Shown one piece after another: positions 52,588-57,240 of a stretch of DNA of 57,240 nt. Source of the DNA: Moraxellaceae bacterium AER2_44_116 (GTDB lineage Bacteria; Pseudomonadota; Gammaproteobacteria; Pseudomonadales; Moraxellaceae); the NCBI GenBank assembly GCA_006546595.1, contig VIAD01000012.1:1-57240 (forward strand). The letters are read 5' to 3'. The stretch's first letter is position 1. Each line of letters opens with the position of its first letter. Under the pieces are notes generated by a model that made no database searches, was not told the DNA's origin, and worked only from the letters and a program-made list of their open reading frames with translations. Position numbers and translations under genes: made by a program.

Positions 52588-52659
52588 GTAACTCTGCCAA
52601 AAACACCCTTAAAAACCCTTCACACTATCACCCAATACGATTGATGTTTTGAGTGATAG
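52588..52659 (+). promoter_or_regulatory. Composite late element, copy J
   Basis: GTAACTCTGCCAAAAAC at 52588-52604, one change from consensus. CTATCAC (52625-52631) pairs with GTGATAG (52653-52659) and ATG 52664 follows after four C residues. Confidence 0.55.
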
Positions 52660-52663
52660 CCCC

Positions 52664-53176
52664 ATGAATACCCCCTTATTGTTTGATATTAAAGACTTGT
52701 CCACCGAAGCCGATAGCATGAAACATCTCATAAAGATGTTTTTTATGCTTGGCGAAACACTGGTAACTCATGATGTTGATAAAGCCTTAAAACGTAGTGC
52801 AGGTATTACTTATAAAGAAGTCTCTTTAACCTTTGCTGATAGTCAAACTGTAACTTTTTCAATCAAACAAACGGGTGATATTTGGAAAGTTAAACTCAAT
52901 AACAAGCAAATCGCCTTACGCAATCAGGACGCGCATAAACCTGAATCAGTGATCCAAGAAATCGCGCAAAAAATCAAAGTAGGGCGTACTGCTTATCAAA
53001 AAGCCGAAGCCGCTAAAACCAAAGCCGATGATGTGGTGCAATCTGTCAAACAGGCAGGGCTTAAAAACACCCAAAAGATGCGAGTGGCTGCATTAACGGA
53101 ACAGGCAAAAGCTCTGGACGATGTGATTACTGAAACGCAGAAGATCAAAGCCGAACTTGAGGCGGAGTTAGCTTAA
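52664..53176 (+). CDS. DarA-related / polyvalent-element-associated small protein
   Basis: 170 aa from ATG 52664 (a TTG at 52649 in the same frame falls in the hairpin). The central block VSLTFADSQTVTFSIKQTGD and VKLNNKQIALRNQDAHKPES resembles proteins annotated as defence-against-restriction or polyvalent-associated in phages and conjugative elements (pattern: FADSQTV-x-F-x-x-KQTGDI-x-x-V-x-LN). The C-terminal half is a charged coiled coil. My recollection of the family is moderate, so the name is provisional. TAATG overlap with the next gene. Confidence 0.5.
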   Translation: MNTPLLFDIKDLSTEADSMKHLIKMFFMLGETLVTHDVDKALKRSAGITYKEVSLTFADSQTVTFSIKQTGDIWKVKLNNKQIALRNQDAHKPESVIQEIAQKIKVGRTAYQKAEAAKTKADDVVQSVKQAGLKNTQKMRVAALTEQAKALDDVITETQKIKAELEAELA

Positions 53177-53961
53177 TGGGCGCAATGCTGACTAGTGAAT
53201 GGGGCGCGGAGGGTAGTGGCCTAAATAAGCACCTGATTGCCAAGATTTATCCTGTTGATGATAAAGGCAATCCCGAAACAGATAAAACCACGGTTGCCGC
53301 ACCATTAACCGACGGTAATTTAGACCTAACGCTTAACTGGCAAAGTGCGTTTGAAAATTCAGGCACAGATTCTAAATTGCCCTCCATTAGCCAGTTATTA
53401 CAAAGCGGCCAAGCCAGTGCCATGCTGAATTTAATGGCAGGTTTTTTCCCCAATGATAAAGACAGTCCTATGGCTGTTTTTAATGACACCTTTCAAAAAG
53501 CAGCTCAACAGGCTGAAAAATTAACAGGAAGCACAGGGATCACCAAGTTAAACAGCCGACAAGTTTTTACAGGTTTACCGCCGATTAAAATTCCGATTAC
53601 CTTGTATTTTCGGGCGTGGGCAAACCCTCAAAAAGAAGTCGAAGCACCCATTAACCAATTGTTTGCATGGGCATTACCGCAAGAACTGGCTAATACCAGT
53701 GTGTTGTCTGGTCTGCTAGAGGATTTACAAAAGGGAAAAGTGCCTGATTTAGAGAAGATATTCCCGTCAAAAATCCCTAAATTTGTTGCCTTAGAATATG
53801 GTGGCCGCACGTATAAACCATTGGTGATCGAAAGTATTGGTCATCCTTTGGTCTTGCCACGGTCAAAGGATGGAGCGATGTTGAGTGCATCGGTGCAATT
53901 AACATTAGCTACCTTAGAGGCTTGGGGGAAAGCGGATTATATGGGGAGTCTAAAGGGTTAG
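53176..53961 (+). CDS. Probable tail tube/baseplate structural protein
   Basis: 261 aa. The section FTGLPPIKIPITLYFRAWANPQ followed by an aromatic-rich helix (INQLFAWALPQEL) and a strand pair (KFVALEYGGRTYKPLVIESI) resembles tube-terminator or baseplate-tube junction proteins of contractile tails, though no single motif is decisive. It is the last gene of the virion block. The downstream space holds a weak terminator and a sigma-70-type promoter for the RTX gene. Confidence 0.45.
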   Translation: MGAMLTSEWGAEGSGLNKHLIAKIYPVDDKGNPETDKTTVAAPLTDGNLDLTLNWQSAFENSGTDSKLPSISQLLQSGQASAMLNLMAGFFPNDKDSPMAVFNDTFQKAAQQAEKLTGSTGITKLNSRQVFTGLPPIKIPITLYFRAWANPQKEVEAPINQLFAWALPQELANTSVLSGLLEDLQKGKVPDLEKIFPSKIPKFVALEYGGRTYKPLVIESIGHPLVLPRSKDGAMLSASVQLTLATLEAWGKADYMGSLKG

Positions 53962-53976
53962 ATTGAATTTGAAAGC

Positions 53977-53998
53977 CTTGGTTATGAGCCAAGTTTTG
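53977..53998 (+). terminator. Weak terminator at the right end of the virion block
   Basis: CTTGGT (53977-53982), loop TATGA, GCCAAG (53988-53993), then TTTTG. Short stem with one G-U. Confidence 0.4.
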
Positions 53999-54052
53999 TG
54001 TGCTTATATTGGCCGCATAACACGCAAATTTGACTGAAATTGATTGGGTGTC

Positions 54053-54081
54053 TTGACGCATTAATAACCACTTGCTTAAAT
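54053..54081 (+). promoter_or_regulatory. Sigma-70-type promoter for the RTX gene
   Basis: TTGACG (54053-54058), 17-nt spacer, TTAAAT (54076-54081), 38 bases before the start codon. No GTAACCCT element is present, which separates this gene from the virion operons. Confidence 0.5.
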
Positions 54082-54119
54082 GGGGAAATCTCGCACCAAA
54101 AAAAATCAAGGAAGCCGCC

Positions 54120-57100
54120 ATGTCGCAAACCACTACTTCTACCATCAATTTTGACCTCTCTCATATTAATATGTGGAATGGCGGCGATGCCATTGGTTTT
54201 GATTTAGCTGATTACATTACCCCTAGCACAGGATTATTTGCTCACTTTGCCGAAGACGGCTTAATTGGCTATAAAACAGACATTTCTAATCATGTTCAAG
54301 ACTCATTAGCAGGTATTGATTATTCCTATGATTATGGTTTGGAAGTGACCGCAGGACTTATTCTTAAAGCCAAAGCCACCTTAGGTGAGTTGAATTTAGG
54401 TTACAAAATAGATGCCGTGAACGATTTACCCACCGATATTAAATTGGGTGACCGTTTTGATATAGATACTAGCAAATGGACGGTGCTTTCTGATTTAACC
54501 AGCCTCGGCCCTTCATTAGACATACAAATTGGCACAGAGTTTACGCTGAATTCGTATATGCGTAATTTAACAATGGATTTTCCTGCTGTTGACCCTGTTA
54601 ATTTGGGCAATATTTTTGATGCCAGCATTAGTTTTAGCCATGATTTTATCAATACAGAAGACGATTTAGATTTAACCTATGAATTTCCTATTCCCAGTGA
54701 TGTCGTCAAAATCGGTGGTGAATTACCCAATGGTTTAGCAGGCACATCGGGTGATCCTGCTACAGCAAACAACACCTTACCCACCGTGGTTGCCCAAGCC
54801 AAACAGGATGGATATTTATTAGGCACAGAGGTTGATTTAGTAGAGTTGGCGAAGTTATTTGTTCCCGCAGGTCAACTCATTCCCGATGTTTCTAAAGATT
54901 TATACATTGATATTGATGCAGGTTGGACTCCTCAGGAGTATGACCCTGACAATTTACCATCAAATTTAGATAGTGATAATGATGGCGAAATAGACGCAGA
55001 CAAAAACATTATTACCCTAAACTATTTATTGTTAGATGCACAATTAAAAGGTGGCTTTAAGGCTTTTCAAGAGTTTAGCTTTAAGCCCACCAGTGTTGAC
55101 ATCAAAATGGAGGCCAAAGTTGATGGCCAAGTGTTTGATGTGCAAACAGGGCATTTAGGAGACTTGTTTAGTTTTGCCGCGCCCGACGTGGGTTCGGGCA
55201 ATATCGAAGTAACACCCTATTATGTTTTAAAAGGTCAAATTGAAAATAAAACGGGCGTGATTACGGATGTTCGCTTAGAGATTAAAGCTTTTGATTTTGG
55301 CGCAACCTTTGAAAATATTACCATTGCGGGTCACACCTTTAATCCTGATGTTAAGTTCGATTTGTTTGATGTGGATGGTGAGGATAAAGCGTTAATTGAC
55401 TTAACTCTTCCCGAAGACGGTTTACAGTCTGATCCATGGATTTGGTACAACAAAACCTTTGATGTCAATAGTGGCACATTAACAGGCCAAACCATGAGTC
55501 TTAACTATGGCGACTCTGTTTTTTCGCCATTGGCTCAGACGGTCAACAAAATGGGCGACCAGTTGAATAATGTGGTTAAAGGCCATAATAACGATGATTT
55601 TTTAGATGGATTGAGCGGTAACGATACGATTTATGGCTATTCAGGTAATGATTTAATTTGGGGTGGTGAAGGCAATGATGCTTTGTATGCAGGGACAGAT
55701 AACGACCTTGTAGTTGGTAATAGTGGCAACGATGCTCTTTACGGTGGCAAGGGTTACGATACCTTATACGGTGATTCTAATGAGGACTCATCGCAGTCGG
55801 GTGATGATATTTTGTTGGGGCAAGATGGCAATGACACGCTCTATGGCGGCAATGGCAGTGATTATTTAGACGGTGGTACGGGTTACGATGAGTTGCATGG
55901 TGGTGCGGGCGATGACCTATTGAGCAGTAATGACGGTGATGCGCTGTATGGTGAATCGGGTAACGATACCTATCATTTAGGGCGTGGCAATTATGTGTTG
56001 GGTGATACGCAATCGTTGGGTGAAAGTTGGGAAAATAACCGTTATGTGTTTCATGCGGCGGGTGTGAGTTACGAGAATACGCGTTTTTATCGTGATGGCG
56101 ATAATTTGCAGGTGGTTTTTTCGGATTACTCGTTTAATCAATTGGGCAGTATGACGATAGCGGGCTATGTCAATCAGAAGGTGGCTGAGGGATTATTTAT
56201 TTATGCGACGGATAATTCGCTGTCGAATGGGGCATATGTAGGTGGTTTTAATTTGGCGACGGTGTGGTCGGTGATTTCGTCGGCGGATGATATTCCTGAT
56301 AAGAGTGCGGCGGTGGCTGGGCGGTTTAGCGTGTTGCCGAGTGAGGCGGGGAGTATTGGGATTGGTGCGCCGAGGCCGTTGGTGTCGGAGGGGGATGATG
56401 TTATTGAGGGGACGAGTGAGGGTGATGTTATTTCTGCGTTGGGGGGGAATGATTGGATTAATGTGAAGGGGGGGAATGATTGGGTAGATGGTGGCTCAGG
56501 GAATGACATCATTCGTGGGATGACGAATGGCACGGTGGAGGGTGGAGAGGGAATAGACGAATTGGTCGCGGATTTGAGTGGTAATCAGTCGCTAGATGGA
56601 TGGTATCAAGCGGGCTATTGGGGTAGAAACCTCCAATACTGGCGGTTGGATGAGCAAAGTAACCGTACTCAGGTTGTGGGTTCGGGTTCAAGTTGGTCAG
56701 ACATTCAAAGTTATTTGAATACAGGTGGTGTCAACTATTTGGGTTCACAAAATGGGCATCAATTTTTAAGTTATAACAATATAGAAAGGGTGAGTCTGAC
56801 AGCACTGAATAGTACGGATCTCTATGGCTCCTATGTTTACGGCGATGATTTGCTGATTACTGTAGGTGAAGGCGGCAAATACGTGGGAGGCAGCGGAACG
56901 GATACGCTGTATGCTGACTGGAGTTCAAGCTCGGTATCGATGATGTATGACAGCAGTGTGGAGGGAGATCAGATTATCAACGGTGTGACAGTGAGTGGCA
57001 TTGAACGACTGTTGGTCAAATTGGGCAGTGGCAATGATGTGCTAAATGTTCAGACAGGTGGTTCACACGAGATATGGGCAGGTGCAGGAAATGACAAAAT

Positions 57101-57240
57101 TAATATTAACAATGGCGCAGTCCACGGCGAGGCAGGCGACGACATAATTGAAAGTCGTAGCGGCTTGGTAGATGGTGGTTCGGGTAATGACATCATTCGT
57201 GGGATGACGAATGGCACGGTGGAGGGTGGAGAGGGAATAG
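54120..57240 (+). CDS. Large RTX (calcium-binding repeat) protein, partial at window end
   Basis: Open frame from ATG 54120 (AAGGAAG upstream) to the last base, at least 1040 residues. There is no N-terminal signal peptide, as expected for type I secretion. Residues 1-480 are beta-rich and unassigned. From about 486 the glycine-rich nonapeptide repeats appear (GLSGNDTIYGYSGNDLIWGG and others, GGxGxDxLx type), which fold into calcium-binding beta rolls. Further GGxGND repeats occur near 780-800 and at the edge. A stretch of 55 identical nucleotides recurs with a 684-base (228-codon) period, so the protein is modular and probably much longer. It may be a host surface or secreted protein next to a prophage, or a phage-carried adhesin; context does not decide. 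Confidence 0.8.
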   Translation, partial: MSQTTTSTINFDLSHINMWNGGDAIGFDLADYITPSTGLFAHFAEDGLIGYKTDISNHVQDSLAGIDYSYDYGLEVTAGLILKAKATLGELNLGYKIDAVNDLPTDIKLGDRFDIDTSKWTVLSDLTSLGPSLDIQIGTEFTLNSYMRNLTMDFPAVDPVNLGNIFDASISFSHDFINTEDDLDLTYEFPIPSDVVKIGGELPNGLAGTSGDPATANNTLPTVVAQAKQDGYLLGTEVDLVELAKLFVPAGQLIPDVSKDLYIDIDAGWTPQEYDPDNLPSNLDSDNDGEIDADKNIITLNYLLLDAQLKGGFKAFQEFSFKPTSVDIKMEAKVDGQVFDVQTGHLGDLFSFAAPDVGSGNIEVTPYYVLKGQIENKTGVITDVRLEIKAFDFGATFENITIAGHTFNPDVKFDLFDVDGEDKALIDLTLPEDGLQSDPWIWYNKTFDVNSGTLTGQTMSLNYGDSVFSPLAQTVNKMGDQLNNVVKGHNNDDFLDGLSGNDTIYGYSGNDLIWGGEGNDALYAGTDNDLVVGNSGNDALYGGKGYDTLYGDSNEDSSQSGDDILLGQDGNDTLYGGNGSDYLDGGTGYDELHGGAGDDLLSSNDGDALYGESGNDTYHLGRGNYVLGDTQSLGESWENNRYVFHAAGVSYENTRFYRDGDNLQVVFSDYSFNQLGSMTIAGYVNQKVAEGLFIYATDNSLSNGAYVGGFNLATVWSVISSADDIPDKSAAVAGRFSVLPSEAGSIGIGAPRPLVSEGDDVIEGTSEGDVISALGGNDWINVKGGNDWVDGGSGNDIIRGMTNGTVEGGEGIDELVADLSGNQSLDGWYQAGYWGRNLQYWRLDEQSNRTQVVGSGSSWSDIQSYLNTGGVNYLGSQNGHQFLSYNNIERVSLTALNSTDLYGSYVYGDDLLITVGEGGKYVGGSGTDTLYADWSSSSVSMMYDSSVEGDQIINGVTVSGIERLLVKLGSGNDVLNVQTGGSHEIWAGAGNDKININNGAVHGEAGDDIIESRSGLVDGGSGNDIIRGMTNGTVEGGEGI
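56502..56556 (+). repeat. 55-nt exact repeat inside the RTX gene, copy 1
   Basis: Starts AATGACATCATTCGTGGG and ends GAGAGGGAATAG. Identical to 57186-57240. The offset of 684 bases keeps the reading frame. Confidence 0.9.
57186..57240 (+). repeat. 55-nt exact repeat inside the RTX gene, copy 2 (cut by window end)
   Basis: Second copy, identical over all bases visible. It may extend beyond the window. Confidence 0.9.

Noticed and set aside
3517..52659. Idea that the motif-hairpin elements are integron attC sites
   Set aside because: The elements precede start codons rather than follow genes, lack the GTTRRRY core pairs and have no integron integrase in view. A recombination role is kept only as an alternative.
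54401..56691. Minus-strand frames opposite the RTX gene
   Set aside because: The plus-strand frame is continuous from 54120 with clear RTX repeats; the opposite frames are by-products of glycine and aspartate codons.
1..57240. Search for tRNA, rRNA, integrase, transposase and phage lysis genes
   Set aside because: None recognised by eye. Their absence is noted but short tRNAs could be missed without a covariance search.

Overview
The window is mostly the structural (virion) gene block of a tailed phage or prophage with a contractile tail. A complete type I-C CRISPR-Cas system with a very long array sits inside that block. Recognisable virion proteins are the large terminase, portal, probable prohead protease, major capsid protein, tail sheath, tape measure with a lytic transglycosylase domain, a baseplate set (gp25-like, J-like, I-like, gpV-like spike) and tail fibres. 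The host is probably a Gram-negative proteobacterium (RTX protein, XseA/XseB of proteobacterial layout, Shine-Dalgarno starts, type I-C CRISPR). I cannot name the species. No integrase, replication, lysis or tRNA genes were seen, so prophage versus virus contig is undecided.

Layout. (1) 1-3252: AT-rich minus-strand island with a PD-(D/E)xK-like protein, a DUF3800 protein, a T5orf172/GIY-YIG-like protein and a small zinc-binding protein. (2) 3584-25021: plus-strand virion operons, interrupted by xseA-xseB (6149-7626) and by one minus-strand gene (10264-10791). (3) 25127-33190: cas3-cas5c-cas8c-cas7-cas4-cas1-cas2. (4) 33379-41802: CRISPR array, 128 repeats and 127 spacers by manual count. (5) 41880-53961: two large polyvalent proteins (pyrophosphatase-like plus DarA-like antirestriction; ParB-like plus LPD1 zincin-like), a tandem helix-turn-helix protein, capsid, sheath and further structural genes. 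(6) 54120 to the window end: the start of a large RTX protein that continues past the edge.

The most striking feature is a composite element in front of nearly every virion operon: a motif close to GTAACCCTSCCAAAA, then after 27-40 nt an inverted repeat that ends just before, or includes, the start codon. I find ten plus-strand copies and one minus-strand copy. The minus-strand copy is back to back with the portal copy. The stems differ in sequence between sites but the architecture is kept. I read it as an undescribed late-promoter plus 5' mRNA hairpin, with a module-exchange site as an alternative. Extra cargo (xseAB, CRISPR-Cas, single minus-strand genes) lies at operon junctions next to these elements, and the last CRISPR repeat runs directly into one of them.

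Together, the element carries virion genes, antirestriction-type proteins that in related systems enter the cell with the DNA, and an adaptive immune system. At least one pair of non-identical spacers appears to encode variants of the same protein segment, consistent with targeting of related competitor phages. All functional statements are inferences from sequence; no database search was run.
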